Shown piece by piece: positions 28,122-37,409 of a DNA stretch of 64,000 bases. The position numbers and the translations under genes were made by a program. The stretch lies in the NCBI RefSeq assembly GCF_900111775.1, contig NZ_FOJJ01000001.1:434001-498000 (forward strand). The letters run 5' to 3'. The notes beneath the pieces are model-generated. The model was not told the origin of the DNA. It was given only the letters and a program-made list of their open reading frames with translations, and did no database searches. The number at the start of each line of letters is the position of its first letter. Positions within the stretch are counted from its first letter, which is position 1. The stretch is from Desulfuromonas acetexigens (lineage in GTDB: Bacteria > Desulfobacterota > Desulfuromonadia > Desulfuromonadales > Trichloromonadaceae).

Positions 28122-30848
28122 CTAGGCGGACGCTTTTTCTTCCGCAGCCAACTCCTCCAGCCCTTCCAGCAGCCGTGCGCGAATTTCCTCCAGTTTCTCC
28201 GGGGTGGTCACCTTGTGACCGAAGATATCCTGCACATAGAAGGTGTCGGAAACCTGATCGACCTTGGTGGAGATCTTCGAGACGCCGATGTAAAGCCCCA
28301 GTTCCTTGAGGGCCTTGGTGATCTGATAGAGCACCCCGACCCGGTCCTGGGCGTAGATGTCGATAACGGTGTACTCGTCGGAAACGTCATTGTCGATCTC
28401 CACCCGGTTGTTGAACTTGGGCCGGGGACGGGAGGGAGGCAGGTTCGAGCGGTGGCGCTTGCGCACCAGTTCGTCGACCCGTATCCGTCCTTGGATGACC
28501 GTCTCCAGCTCCTCCTCGACCTTGCGCCATTTGTCGTCATTTTCCACCAGATCACCGGCGGCACCGCTGACCTGCAAGACGTCGATGGCGATACCGTTGT
28601 TAAAGGTGTTGATCTGGGCACCGAGGATGTTGATGCCGTTGGCGGCCAGAACCCCGGCGATTTTGGAGAAAAGCCCGGGGATATCGAGGGTCGAAATGGA
28701 GAGCTGGGTATAGCTGCCCTCGGGCTCCTGCTCCACCTTCAGCGCCAGGGTGCGGTTCTTTCGGCTGAAGGCGAGGCGCAGATGCTCGGCGATGACCGCC
28801 GAACGGTTGGAAAGAACGTAGCGGGTCGACATTTCCTTCAAGGCATCCTGCACAACGCGCTTGCCGAATTCATCCTCCAGAAGGCCCACCACCTTGCGCT
28901 TACGGTTGCGGACCTTTTCCGAGCGCTGTTCGAGCTGGAAGTTGCCCCGCTCCAGCACCTGATAGGTCTTCTCGTAGAGCTCCTTGAGCAGAAAGCCCTT
29001 CCAGTCGGACCAAACGTCGGGGCCGACCGCCCGCAGGTCGGCGAAGGTCAGCAGGTAGAGCATATTGAGGTTTTCGCTCATCCCCATGGTCTGGGCGAAC
29101 TGCATGATCAGCTTGTCGTCGTGCAGGTCGCGGCGCTGGGCGATATGGGACATGTCGAGATGACGACGCACGAGAAATTCAAGGCGGGCGCTGTCCTCCT
29201 TGTTCAGGCCCATGCGCCGGGCGAGGGTCGGAATCATGTCGGCCCCCTTGTTGCAGTGATCCCGCCCTTCCCCCTTGCCGATGTCGTGCAGCAGCACCGC
29301 CAAGAGCAACAGCCCGCGTTTTTCGATATCGCCGGCTACCTTGGTCAGCAGGGGCGCCGTCTCCCGGTATTCGCCGAGCCAGAGCTTGGCGATCTCTTCC
29401 ACGGCGAAGAGGCTGTGCACATCGACCGTGTAGATGTGATAGGCGTCGTACTGCACCTTGCAGAAGATCCGCCCAAATTCGGGGATAAAGCGGTTGAGGA
29501 ACTGCAGGTGGTGCATGTCCTTGAGGGTCGCCACCAAACCCTGGGGATGGCGCAGGATTTCGAGAAAATCCTCGTTGATCGCCCGGCTCCGTCGCACCCG
29601 GTCATTGATATGCTCGAGGTTTTCACGGATCAGCGCCTTGACGGTGACACTGAGCTTGACCCCGTGGCGCTGGGAAAGGAGAAAGGCGCGCATCATTCGC
29701 GCCGGCTCCTTTGCGAAGATATCCCCCTGACTCACCTGCAGTTCGCCGTGCAGGATGAAAAAACCGGGTTCGACGGCGCGCCGGGTGAAGTAGCCGAAGA
29801 TCCCGGTTTTCGGTTCGCTGCCGCGCACCGCCTTGCCGAGCAGGCTGGAGGCGATGTGCTCCGTCTCGGTGGCGTGAGCGTAGAAATCCTGCATGAACTG
29901 CTCCACCGCCAGCCCCTTGCGGCCATCCTTGAAGCCGAAAAAGCGGGCGAGCTTTTCCTGCTTGTCGAAATGCAGCTGCTCGTTCTTGCGCGGCGACAGG
30001 TAATGGAGTTCGTTGCGCACCCGCCAGAGATAATCGAGGGCCGCCTCGTAGGCCTCCCCCTCCTGCTCACTGATCACCCCTTTGATAATCAGATCGCGCA
30101 GGGATCGGGCCTTGAACTTGACCCGCGCCACCCAGAGGACGGTCTGTAGATCGCGCAGTCCCCCCTCCCCCTCTTTGATGTTGGGTTCGAGCAGGTAGAC
30201 GGAGGAACCGTACTTGCGCAGACGCCGTTCGTTTTCCTGAAGTTTCTCTTCGATAAAGGCGCGGCTGTTCTGACTGAGCACCTTCTGATAGACCTTGCGC
30301 TCGTATTCGCCATAGAGTTCCTCGTCGCCGACGAGGAAGCGGGAATCGAGCAGGGCCGTCCGTGCCGTGACATCCTGGGCCGCCATGTCGAGGCAGTCCT
30401 GCTCGGTGCGGACACTGTGGCCAGGGGGCAGACCGAGATCCCAGAGCAGGTAGAGGAAGCGTTCGGAGAGGAGTTCGGCGAAAGACCGATCCTTGCCGCT
30501 GTAATAGAACATCAGGTCGATGTCCGAATGGGGGTTGAGTTCACCCCGGCCGTAGCCGCCGATGGCAATCAGCGCGCAGGCACCGACTTGGGCCGACGGC
30601 ACGTCGGCGAGAATGCTGCGATAGAGGTTGCGCAACAGGGTATCGGTCATCGACGTAAGGCTGCCGACGACCTGCCGCCCCGAGGCGCCCCCCTCATGTT
30701 TCGCGCGGATGCGCGGACAATGATGATCGAGATAGGCGCGCCCGGCGGCAAGGAGCAACTGGCGGCGCTCCTCGTAAGGGATGGCCGGGTCGGTCAGCAA
30801 TTCCCGGGAAAAGAAGGGTTCCGTGCGCTCAGTGGGATCAAGAGTCAT
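28122..30848 (-). CDS. glnD: Bifunctional uridylyltransferase/uridylyl-removing enzyme
   Basis: A 908-residue nitrogen sensor that uridylylates PII proteins when glutamine is low and removes UMP when it is high. Domains in order: nucleotidyltransferase (about residues 60-200, GGYGRGELNPHSDIDLMFYYSG), a helical linker with PII-UTase signature, an HD domain (about residues 490-620, LLLAVLLHDIGKGEGRDHC), and two C-terminal ACT domains (LDIPGLFSKIAGVLAANGIN and AQDRVGVLYQITKALKELGL) that bind glutamine. All catalytic residues are visible. It overlaps the amidase stop by 4 bases upstream and is followed by xerD after 3 bases. Confidence 0.97.
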   Translation of the reverse strand: MTLDPTERTEPFFSRELLTDPAIPYEERRQLLLAAGRAYLDHHCPRIRAKHEGGASGRQVVGSLTSMTDTLLRNLYRSILADVPSAQVGACALIAIGGYGRGELNPHSDIDLMFYYSGKDRSFAELLSERFLYLLWDLGLPPGHSVRTEQDCLDMAAQDVTARTALLDSRFLVGDEELYGEYERKVYQKVLSQNSRAFIEEKLQENERRLRKYGSSVYLLEPNIKEGEGGLRDLQTVLWVARVKFKARSLRDLIIKGVISEQEGEAYEAALDYLWRVRNELHYLSPRKNEQLHFDKQEKLARFFGFKDGRKGLAVEQFMQDFYAHATETEHIASSLLGKAVRGSEPKTGIFGYFTRRAVEPGFFILHGELQVSQGDIFAKEPARMMRAFLLSQRHGVKLSVTVKALIRENLEHINDRVRRSRAINEDFLEILRHPQGLVATLKDMHHLQFLNRFIPEFGRIFCKVQYDAYHIYTVDVHSLFAVEEIAKLWLGEYRETAPLLTKVAGDIEKRGLLLLAVLLHDIGKGEGRDHCNKGADMIPTLARRMGLNKEDSARLEFLVRRHLDMSHIAQRRDLHDDKLIMQFAQTMGMSENLNMLYLLTFADLRAVGPDVWSDWKGFLLKELYEKTYQVLERGNFQLEQRSEKVRNRKRKVVGLLEDEFGKRVVQDALKEMSTRYVLSNRSAVIAEHLRLAFSRKNRTLALKVEQEPEGSYTQLSISTLDIPGLFSKIAGVLAANGINILGAQINTFNNGIAIDVLQVSGAAGDLVENDDKWRKVEEELETVIQGRIRVDELVRKRHRSNLPPSRPRPKFNNRVEIDNDVSDEYTVIDIYAQDRVGVLYQITKALKELGLYIGVSKISTKVDQVSDTFYVQDIFGHKVTTPEKLEEIRARLLEGLEELAAEEKASA

Positions 30849-32737
30849 TTTCCGGCCACCTGTTTGAGAGCCGAGGCGTAGTTAAGCACCCCCTTGACGA
30901 TCGCGGCGCTGGTCTGCAGTTGAAACTCACGGCTGGCCAGACGGGTTTCTTCCCGCTTGTGGCTGATAAAGGCCGCTTCCACCAGCACCGAGGGCATGGT
31001 GGCGCCGACCAGGACGTAGAAGGGGCCCTGCTTCACCCCCAGATCACGAACATCGGGATATTCCCGCTTCAGGTCACGAACCAGGGAATTCTGGATTTCC
31101 GCCGCCAGGCGGCTCGATTCGTTGATCTTGGCATTGGCCATGAGATCGAAGAGGATCAGTTCGAGATCGCCGACCTGTTTGAGGGAGATACCATTTTCCC
31201 GGGCGGCGACGGCGGCGGCCTTGTCGTTCTTGGAAAAGTTCAGATAATAGGTCTCCACCCCGTAGGCGCTCTTGTTGTGGCTGGCGTTGGCATGGACGGA
31301 GATGAAGAGATCGGCGCCGACCTTGTTGGCGATGGCGGTGCGCTCCTCCAGGGGGATAAAGACGTCGCGGTCGCGGGTCAGAATGACTTGGCAACCCAAT
31401 TCCCGCTCCAATTCGGTCTTGAGCAGCTTGGCCATGGCCAGGGTGATGTTTTTTTCCTGGAGCCCCGAAGGGCCGATGGCGCCGGGATCCTTGCCGCCGT
31501 GACCGGCATCGACGACGATACGCCGCAGCCCCGCCGCCGGACCGGAGATGGACGCCTTGCGCGGAACCTCCACCGGCTTCTTCGCGACCGCCGCCGGAAT
31601 CTTCGCCGGCGGGGGAATCGGTTTCTTTTCCGCCGGCGGAGCGGCGCGCAGTTCCGCTTCCGGAGCGGCGCTCAGCACCGCTTTTTCGTCACCGTAGACA
31701 TCGACCACAATACGATAGGGATCGGGCAGGGTGAAGGTCTTGTAGCTGTGGTAGGCGACCAGATCGAGGACAACGCGCATGGTTGTCGGATCGAAACGGG
31801 CGGCGCGCACCTGACGCAGCAGGCCATCGTCGACCTGCATGTTCTCCGTCAGGTTTGCCGCCGGCCGGACCTTTTTGATATCGAGATAGATGCGCGGCGG
31901 CATACCGGACGTGGTATCGGCGGGCAGCACGTTGGCGGTAAATTCCGGAGTTCCCTCCAGATCGACGACGATGCGGGTATAGCCGGGCTTGGACCAGTAG
32001 CGCACCCCGGTCAACAAAGCCTCCCCGGCGGCCGGTAGCACGGCGGACGGGGTGGCGGCAACGCTCCCGGCGGAATCGGGCGCGGGAGGTTCCGCCAACA
32101 TCTCCGTGGCGACCGCCACGGGCGGGGCCGGTGCCGGCGGGGCCGGTGCCGGCGGGGCCGGTGCCGGCGGGGCCGGTGCCGGCGGGGCCGGTGCGGGGGG
32201 GGCCGGTGCGGGGGGGGGCGTCGCCGATGGCGGCGGCGCGAAGGCGATCAGCGCCACCGCCCGGCTGCGTGCCTGGGAAAGCATATCGCCTTCGGGATAG
32301 CGCTCGACCACCGCCTGATAGCGGAGGTAGGCCAAATCCTTCTGTTCAAGCAGGGTTTCGTAAATGACACCGGCGGCGAAAAGGGCGTCGTCGGCCAGCG
32401 ACGATGCCGGATGGTTTTCCGCCACCCGCTCAAAGAGGCGCACGGCGGCGCCAGCATCCCCGGGATTGCGGGAGACATCGTAGAGCTCACGGGTAGCCCG
32501 CGCCGCCATGAAGAGCCCGTCGGCGCTGCGGGTGCCTTGCGGATGATTTTCCGCCACCGCCGCGAAGGCTTTGATCACCGGCTCCCATTGGTCGCGATGA
32601 AGCTTTTTCTGAGGGGAATTGACGAGCCGGGTATAGCCGTCCTTGGCCTTGCCGTAGGCCGCCTCGGAGGCATCGCCGAAGACCGGCGCGGGAAGCAGGA
32701 AAAAACAAAGCAAAAAAGCGAAAAAGACAGATCTCAT
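30845..32737 (-). CDS. N-acetylmuramoyl-L-alanine amidase with TPR-like, Pro-rich and AMIN regions
   Basis: A 630-residue exported amidase (AmiC-like) that cuts the lactyl-amide bond of peptidoglycan. Order: signal peptide (residues 1-22), TPR-like helices (about 25-165, with FMAARATRELYDVSRNP and ALFAAGVIYETLLEQKD), a Pro-Ala repeat (about 173-208, six PAPAP units), an AMIN domain (about 245-345, GVRYWSKPGYTRIVVDLEG), and Amidase_3 (about 405-625, IVVDAGHGGKDPGAIG with Zn His, EKNITLAMA, ISVHANAS). The pairing of N-terminal TPR and AMIN is common in Desulfuromonadia. It lies 3 bases after mutS and overlaps glnD by 4. Confidence 0.92.
   Translation of the reverse strand: MRSVFFAFLLCFFLLPAPVFGDASEAAYGKAKDGYTRLVNSPQKKLHRDQWEPVIKAFAAVAENHPQGTRSADGLFMAARATRELYDVSRNPGDAGAAVRLFERVAENHPASSLADDALFAAGVIYETLLEQKDLAYLRYQAVVERYPEGDMLSQARSRAVALIAFAPPPSATPPPAPAPPAPAPPAPAPPAPAPPAPAPPAPAPPVAVATEMLAEPPAPDSAGSVAATPSAVLPAAGEALLTGVRYWSKPGYTRIVVDLEGTPEFTANVLPADTTSGMPPRIYLDIKKVRPAANLTENMQVDDGLLRQVRAARFDPTTMRVVLDLVAYHSYKTFTLPDPYRIVVDVYGDEKAVLSAAPEAELRAAPPAEKKPIPPPAKIPAAVAKKPVEVPRKASISGPAAGLRRIVVDAGHGGKDPGAIGPSGLQEKNITLAMAKLLKTELERELGCQVILTRDRDVFIPLEERTAIANKVGADLFISVHANASHNKSAYGVETYYLNFSKNDKAAAVAARENGISLKQVGDLELILFDLMANAKINESSRLAAEIQNSLVRDLKREYPDVRDLGVKQGPFYVLVGATMPSVLVEAAFISHKREETRLASREFQLQTSAAIVKGVLNYASALKQVAGK
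32121..32218. repeat. Tandem 15-bp repeat and poly-G runs in the amidase gene
   Basis: Six direct copies of a 15-bp unit (ggcggggccggtgcc on the plus strand, with substitutions in copies 5 and 6) run from 32121 to 32210. They encode repeated Pro-Ala-Pro-Ala-Pro on the minus strand. Runs of eight G (32195-32202) and nine G (32210-32218) interrupt the end. The translated product is a flexible linker. Confidence 0.9.
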
Positions 32738-32740
32738 GAT

Positions 32741-35356
32741 TTACACCAGGGCTTTAAGTTCATCGAGAAGATTCAAAGCCTGTAAGGGAGTCAGACACTG
32801 GACGTCGAGTTCCGCCAGCCGTTGCCGCAGGGGGTCGGCGGCACTCTCGAAAAGGGAAAGCTGGGGGGAGGCGGCGGCCTTTTTCCGACCCTTGCCCCGG
32901 GCCAGACGCGGTTCCCCTTCCCCTTCAAATTCCCCCGATTCGAGATTTTTCAACACCTCGCGGGCGCGGTCGATGACTTCCCGGGGGAGTCCGGCGAGGC
33001 GGGCGACCTGGATACCGTAGGAATGGCTGGCACCGCCCTTGACGATCTTGCGCAGAAAGATGATCTGCTCGTTCCATTCCTTGACGGCGATGTTGTAGTT
33101 CCGCACCCGCTCCCGGGTCAGGGCGAGATCGATCAGTTCGTGATAATGGGTGGCGAAGAGGGTCTTGGCCGCCACCTCGGGAACGTCGTGAAGGTATTCG
33201 GCCACCGCCCAGGCGATGCTGAGACCGTCGAAGGTCGAGGTGCCGCGACCGATCTCGTCGAGGACAATGAGGCTGCGGGGGGTAGCATGACGGAGGATAT
33301 TGGCCGCCTCGGTCATTTCCACCATAAAAGTCGACTGGCCACGGGCCAGGTTGTCGCTCGCCCCGACCCGGGTGAAGATGCGGTCGACCACGCCGATGCG
33401 GGCGGACCCAGCCGGCACCAGGCTGCCCATCTGCGCCATCAACACGATCAGCGCCACCTGGCGCATGAAGGTCGACTTGCCCGCCATGTTCGGGCCGGTG
33501 ATGATCAGAATCTGGTTTTCGCGGGTGTCCATGAGCAGGTCGTTGGCAACAAATCGTTCGGAAAGGCTCATCGCCTCGATCACCGGATGCCGCCCCTCGC
33601 GGATCTCCAGATCGCCGCTTTCATCCATCTCCGGCCGAACGTAATCGCGCTCATGAGCCAGCTCGGCCAGCGCCGTAAAAACATCGAGCTCGGCAAGGGC
33701 GGCGGCGGTCGCCTGGATGCGCGCCCCTTCAGCCGCCACCTGCCGGCGAAGTCCCTGGAAGAGATCAAATTCGAGCTGGGTCAGACGCTCCTCGGCCCCC
33801 AGCACCTTCTCCTCGTACTCTTTCAGAGCGGGGGTGATGTAACGCTCGGCGTTGGCCAGGGTCTGACGCCGCTGGTAGTCCTCCGGCACCCGGGCAAGAT
33901 GGCTGCGGGTGATTTCGATGTAATAACCGAAGACCTTGTTGAAGCGCACCTTCAGCGAAGAAATGCCGGTACGCTCCTTCTCTTGGCTCTCCAGGCGGGC
34001 GATCCAGCCCTTCCCTTCCCGGCTGACGGCGCGCAGTTCGTCCAGTTCGGCATTGAAACCATCGCGGATGATCCCCCCGTCGCGCAGAACAAAAGGCGGA
34101 TCGTCGACAATGCCGGCGGCGATGAGGGCACAGAGTTCTTCCAGGGGATCGATATTCCGTCGCAGTTCGATCAGACGCGGGCTTTCGCACTCGGCGAGCA
34201 GCTCGACAAGCCCGGGCAGCCGCTCGAGGGAAGCGCGCAGCGCCGTCAGATCTTTGGCGTTGGCGTGAGCCATGGAAATCTTGCCGTTGAGCCGCTCCAG
34301 ATCGTAAACCCCGTCCAGCGCCGTGCGCAACTCGTCACGGAGCAGGCTTCTCTCGACCAGTTCCGCCACAGCTTCATGCCGCGCCTGAATCGGCTCGATA
34401 CGCAGCAGCGGCTGGTTGATCCAGTGCTTGAGCAGACGCCCGCCCATGGCGGTGACGGTGCGGTCGAGCACACCGAGGAGCGAACCCTTGCGCCGCCCGT
34501 CGTGGAGAGTGGCGGTCAACTCCAGGTTGCGGCGGGTCGCCTCGTCGATCACCATGAAATCGCCGCCCTGGCTCGTGGTCGGCGGACGCAGATGGGGCAG
34601 AAGCCCTTTTTGCGTTTCTTCCAGATAGTAGAGAACGGCGCCGGCGGCGCGGATCGCCCCGGTCAATCCGGCACAGCCGAAGGCTTCCAGGGGGGCGTCA
34701 TCGAAGGCGGCGCGCAGGGCTCCCTCCGCCCGGTCGGGAGCCAGCACCCAGTCGGGAAGCCATTCGACGCGGCGGCCGTCGAGAATCCCGGCCAACTCCT
34801 TGCGCAGCGCCTCCCCTTCTTCCCCCGTCGCCAGCAGCACCTCCCGGGGATTGAAGCGAAGCAGTTCGCCGCGCAGGCCTTCCGGCTCGGAGACTTCCGT
34901 CAAGCTGAACTCACCGGTGGTGATATCGACCACAGCCAGGCCGAAACGACCCGGGCGGCCCGCGGCGACGGCGAGCAGATAGTTGTTTTCCTTGGGTTCG
35001 AGGGTGTCGGTGTCGACCACCAAGCCGGGGGAGACGACGCGCACTACCTCGCGGCGGACGATCCCCTTGGCCGCCTTGGGATCTTCCACCTGCTCACAGA
35101 TGGCAACCTTGTAGCCCTGTTCCACCAGGCGGGCGATATAGGGCTGACAGCTGTGATAGGGAATGCCGCAGAGGGGGACTTCCTCGGCCGCCCCCTTGTT
35201 GCGGGAGGTCAGGGTGATGTCGAGGACGCGGGAGGCGGTAACGGCGTCGTCGAGGAACATTTCGTAGAAATCGCCGAGGCGAAAAAAGAGGATGGCGTCA
35301 GGATATTGCTCTTTGATTTCCAGGTACTGCCGCATCATGGGGGTGCTGCCGGACAT
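32741..35356 (-). CDS. mutS: DNA mismatch repair protein MutS
   Basis: An 871-residue mismatch-recognition ATPase. The N-terminal mismatch-binding motif is [16 protein letters not shown] with the Phe-x-Glu pair. The Walker A motif is [15 protein letters not shown] (about residue 615), Walker B is [22 protein letters not shown], and ATHYHEL follows. The frame stays open 67 codons upstream with unrelated sequence. The ATG at 35356, with GAGG about eleven bases upstream, gives the normal length and begins [15 protein letters not shown]. It is divergent from the next plus-strand gene, and downstream lies the amidase with only 3 bases between. Confidence 0.97.
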   Translation of the reverse strand: MSGSTPMMRQYLEIKEQYPDAILFFRLGDFYEMFLDDAVTASRVLDITLTSRNKGAAEEVPLCGIPYHSCQPYIARLVEQGYKVAICEQVEDPKAAKGIVRREVVRVVSPGLVVDTDTLEPKENNYLLAVAAGRPGRFGLAVVDITTGEFSLTEVSEPEGLRGELLRFNPREVLLATGEEGEALRKELAGILDGRRVEWLPDWVLAPDRAEGALRAAFDDAPLEAFGCAGLTGAIRAAGAVLYYLEETQKGLLPHLRPPTTSQGGDFMVIDEATRRNLELTATLHDGRRKGSLLGVLDRTVTAMGGRLLKHWINQPLLRIEPIQARHEAVAELVERSLLRDELRTALDGVYDLERLNGKISMAHANAKDLTALRASLERLPGLVELLAECESPRLIELRRNIDPLEELCALIAAGIVDDPPFVLRDGGIIRDGFNAELDELRAVSREGKGWIARLESQEKERTGISSLKVRFNKVFGYYIEITRSHLARVPEDYQRRQTLANAERYITPALKEYEEKVLGAEERLTQLEFDLFQGLRRQVAAEGARIQATAAALAELDVFTALAELAHERDYVRPEMDESGDLEIREGRHPVIEAMSLSERFVANDLLMDTRENQILIITGPNMAGKSTFMRQVALIVLMAQMGSLVPAGSARIGVVDRIFTRVGASDNLARGQSTFMVEMTEAANILRHATPRSLIVLDEIGRGTSTFDGLSIAWAVAEYLHDVPEVAAKTLFATHYHELIDLALTRERVRNYNIAVKEWNEQIIFLRKIVKGGASHSYGIQVARLAGLPREVIDRAREVLKNLESGEFEGEGEPRLARGKGRKKAAASPQLSLFESAADPLRQRLAELDVQCLTPLQALNLLDELKALV

Positions 35357-35512
35357 ACCGCTATCAACCTCGCCTTGCTTGAAGCGCCAACAAAGCCGAG
35401 ACGTCTCCCCGACTTTGCCGGCTAATATTAATCTTGGGCATGTTAGCAGAGGCCATGGACGGTGTAAACTCTTTCCGGGGTGCTCGCAACCGTCTCGCAT
35501 CCCGCAAAAACC

Positions 35513-35541
35513 TTGACAGGTGCCGACCGGGATGCTAATAG
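35513..35541 (+). promoter_or_regulatory. Sigma-70 type promoter for the hypothetical gene at 35569
   Basis: TTGACA (35513-35518, perfect -35) is separated by 17 bases from TAATAG (35536-35541). It is preceded by TGC, giving an extended -10 (TGCTAATAG). The predicted start is about 20 bases before the ATG, giving a very short leader with AATAGGAG as ribosome site. Confidence 0.6.
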
Positions 35542-35568
35542 GAAACGCCAACCTCAATAGGAGTTTTC

Positions 35569-36078
35569 ATGTCCAGCGCAACAAAGTCGACCGATCCCTG
35601 CCTCGACCGGGAGAGCTACCTCATCGCCACCCTTGACGACGAAATTCGTGCCGACCAGCTCTGTCACGAGTTGCTGCGCCGTTGCTACCTGTATCTCGTC
35701 GAGGCCCACGAACTGCCCGCCGAAGAGACCAGCCGCCTCTGCTACGGGGTCAGCTATTTTCTCTGCGAATACCTCATCCCCGAATTCCGGATCAGCCCCT
35801 TCGACCTCACCGCCGTCCAGGTCCGTCGCTTCGCCGGTCACTGGTACATCATCCGCAACATGGAACCGAACCTGGCCGAGTTGACCAGCATTCTCGAAGG
35901 GATTCTCGCCTTTGCCGCCTTCTGCCGCGAGCGTGATCTGATGAGCGCCGAGCAGGTCGCCACCATCGAGGGGGCCTGCGCCGAACTCGACTTTTATCGT
36001 GACCGGATCGACAGCTTCTGGGCCATTGAAAAAGAGGGCTACGACGCCTGGCAAGCCGTCTGCCCTCTGAAAGACTGA
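35569..36078 (+). CDS. Hypothetical helical protein upstream of CDF transporter
   Basis: A 169-residue soluble, mainly helical, acidic protein with no signal peptide. I do not recognise a domain. Notable stretches are LCHELLRRCYLYLVEAHELPAEE, a cysteine-containing YGVSYFLCEYLIPEF, and FAGHWYIIRNMEPN. Seven cysteines are scattered rather than in CxxC pairs, so no zinc ribbon is evident. It has its own clear promoter and a strong AGGAG ribosome site five bases before the ATG. The CDF transporter begins 8 bases after it, so the two are probably co-expressed. Function unknown. Confidence 0.75.
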   Translation: MSSATKSTDPCLDRESYLIATLDDEIRADQLCHELLRRCYLYLVEAHELPAEETSRLCYGVSYFLCEYLIPEFRISPFDLTAVQVRRFAGHWYIIRNMEPNLAELTSILEGILAFAAFCRERDLMSAEQVATIEGACAELDFYRDRIDSFWAIEKEGYDAWQAVCPLKD

Positions 36079-36086
36079 ACCCGGCC

Positions 36087-37001
36087 ATGGATCACGCCCG
36101 CCTCAAGCTGCGCGCCGCCCGCGTCTCCATCGCCACGGCCGCCGGCCTGGCGCTGCTCAAGCTTGTCACCGGCATTTTCACCGGCTCCATGGCCGTGCTC
36201 GCCTCGGCCGTCGACAGCCTCCTCGACATCCTCATGTCGGGGGTCAACTACCTGGCCATCCGCCAGGCCGACCAACCGGCGGATCAGACCCACCCCTTCG
36301 GCCACGGCAAATACGAAACCCTCGCCACCATCATCCAGTCGCTGGTCATCACCCTTTCCGGCGCCTGGATCCTCTTCGAGTCGGTGCGCCGCCTTCTCGC
36401 CGGCCCCGAACTCACCGCCCTGGGCGGCGGTATCGCCGTGCTGCTAGTGAGCACGGCGGCATCCCTCGTCATCACCCGCTATCTGCGGCGAATCGCCCGA
36501 CAAACCGACTCCTCGGCGCTGCAGGCCGATTCCCTGCACTTCGCCATGGATGTCTACACCAACCTGGCCCTGCTCGCGGGCCTCGTCATCATCCAGTTCG
36601 TCGACATTCCCTGGCTCGACCCGGTCCTCTCCCTGCTCGTCGGTCTCTATATTATCAGCGAGGCGGTCAAGCTCCTACGCCACGGGCTGCGCGATGTCCT
36701 CGACGAAAAACTGCCCGAGGAGATCCGGCAGAAAATCACCGAGATCATCGAGAACTATCCCGGTGAAAAGATCGACTTCCACAATCTACGCACCCGCCGG
36801 GCCGGTTCCCAGAAGATCATGGATTTTCACCTCAATATCTGCAAACACCTGACCGTGGAAGCAGCCCACGAGATCGCCGACCGTCTGGAAAAGCGCATCG
36901 AAGCCGAGATCCTCGGCGCCGACGTCACCATCCACATCGAACCCTGCCAACGCCCCGACTGCCCCGGCCGCGCCGCTTGCCAAAAAGAACAGGGCGCCTG
37001 A
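36087..37001 (+). CDS. Cation diffusion facilitator (CDF) metal exporter
   Basis: A 304-residue inner-membrane metal/proton antiporter. Six membrane segments span about residues 12-195; the metal-site aspartates are seen in ASAVDSLLDI (segment 2) and QADSLHFAMDVYTN (segment 5), with HPFGHGKYE between segments 2 and 3. The cytoplasmic C-terminal domain (about 205-290) carries HNLRTRRAG and ADVTIHIEPC. The tail is cysteine-rich (CQRPDCPGRAACQKE). Zn2+, Fe2+ or Mn2+ are plausible substrates. A weak hairpin (36992-37008, GGGCGC loop GCGCCC) overlaps the stop. Confidence 0.92.
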   Translation: MDHARLKLRAARVSIATAAGLALLKLVTGIFTGSMAVLASAVDSLLDILMSGVNYLAIRQADQPADQTHPFGHGKYETLATIIQSLVITLSGAWILFESVRRLLAGPELTALGGGIAVLLVSTAASLVITRYLRRIARQTDSSALQADSLHFAMDVYTNLALLAGLVIIQFVDIPWLDPVLSLLVGLYIISEAVKLLRHGLRDVLDEKLPEEIRQKITEIIENYPGEKIDFHNLRTRRAGSQKIMDFHLNICKHLTVEAAHEIADRLEKRIEAEILGADVTIHIEPCQRPDCPGRAACQKEQGA

Positions 37002-37008
37002 AGCGCCC
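36992..37008 (+). terminator. Weak hairpin at the end of the CDF gene
   Basis: A 6-bp GC stem (GGGCGC with GCGCCC) around a 5-base loop spans the stop codon. The following T-tract (AATTTTATT) is about 15 bases away. It may act as a terminator against the convergent zinc-ribbon gene. Confidence 0.35.
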
Positions 37009-37041
37009 CGCGTGAATCCTCAAGAATTTTATTCCCCCCTC

Positions 37042-37341
37042 TCATTCCTTCTCCTCGCCGAACCACTTGTCGAACCAAGTGCGGTGATCCTTTTCCGCGA
37101 GGGTTTTCAGGTCCTTGGGGCCGAGCCAGATGCCGCCGCAGCCGGGGCATTTGTCGAGGGGGACGTCGCGGAAGGTCATGGGCTGGATTTCGTCACCGCA
37201 CTTGGGGCAGCGATTGCGGCAGTGGGAACGGATGAGCTGCTCACGGGTTTCCTGCCTGAGCTTCTCGATCTTCTCTTGTTCTTCCTTGTAGAAGTACTGA
37301 TTTTCGAGGGCCTTCTTGCGCTCGTCCCAGAGATCGGTCAT
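37042..37341 (-). CDS. Zinc-ribbon (zf-TFIIB type) small protein
   Basis: A 99-residue protein: an N-terminal charged helix (about residues 1-45) followed by a four-cysteine ribbon, CPKCGDEI then CPGCGGIWLGPKDL, which is the zf-TFIIB/DUF pattern, and a C-terminal acidic helix. Such proteins bind one zinc ion; function is unknown. The ATG at 37341 is chosen because GGAGG lies five bases upstream; the frame opens 15 codons earlier without a site. It lies 68 bases downstream of the Cas6-like gene and is convergent with the CDF gene. Confidence 0.8.
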   Translation of the reverse strand: MTDLWDERKKALENQYFYKEEQEKIEKLRQETREQLIRSHCRNRCPKCGDEIQPMTFRDVPLDKCPGCGGIWLGPKDLKTLAEKDHRTWFDKWFGEEKE

Positions 37342-37409
37342 GATCGCCTCCACAGGTAGCCGGTTTTTATTAATCATACCAGGCAACTGCGGGCCAACAA
37401 GAGCAAGAT

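Noticed and set aside
27207-30149. A plus-strand open frame of 980 codons opposite xerD and glnD
   Set aside because: Same reason; it spans two unrelated minus-strand genes with full catalytic motifs.
32121-32210. The 15-bp tandem repeat as a CRISPR-like array
   Set aside because: Units are contiguous with no spacers and encode a Pro-Ala linker in frame within the amidase.
35357-35557. A 67-codon N-terminal extension of MutS
   Set aside because: The extension has low-complexity Cys/Pro/Trp-rich sequence unlike MutS, and overlaps the plus-strand promoter; the family start and a ribosome site fit the ATG at 35356.
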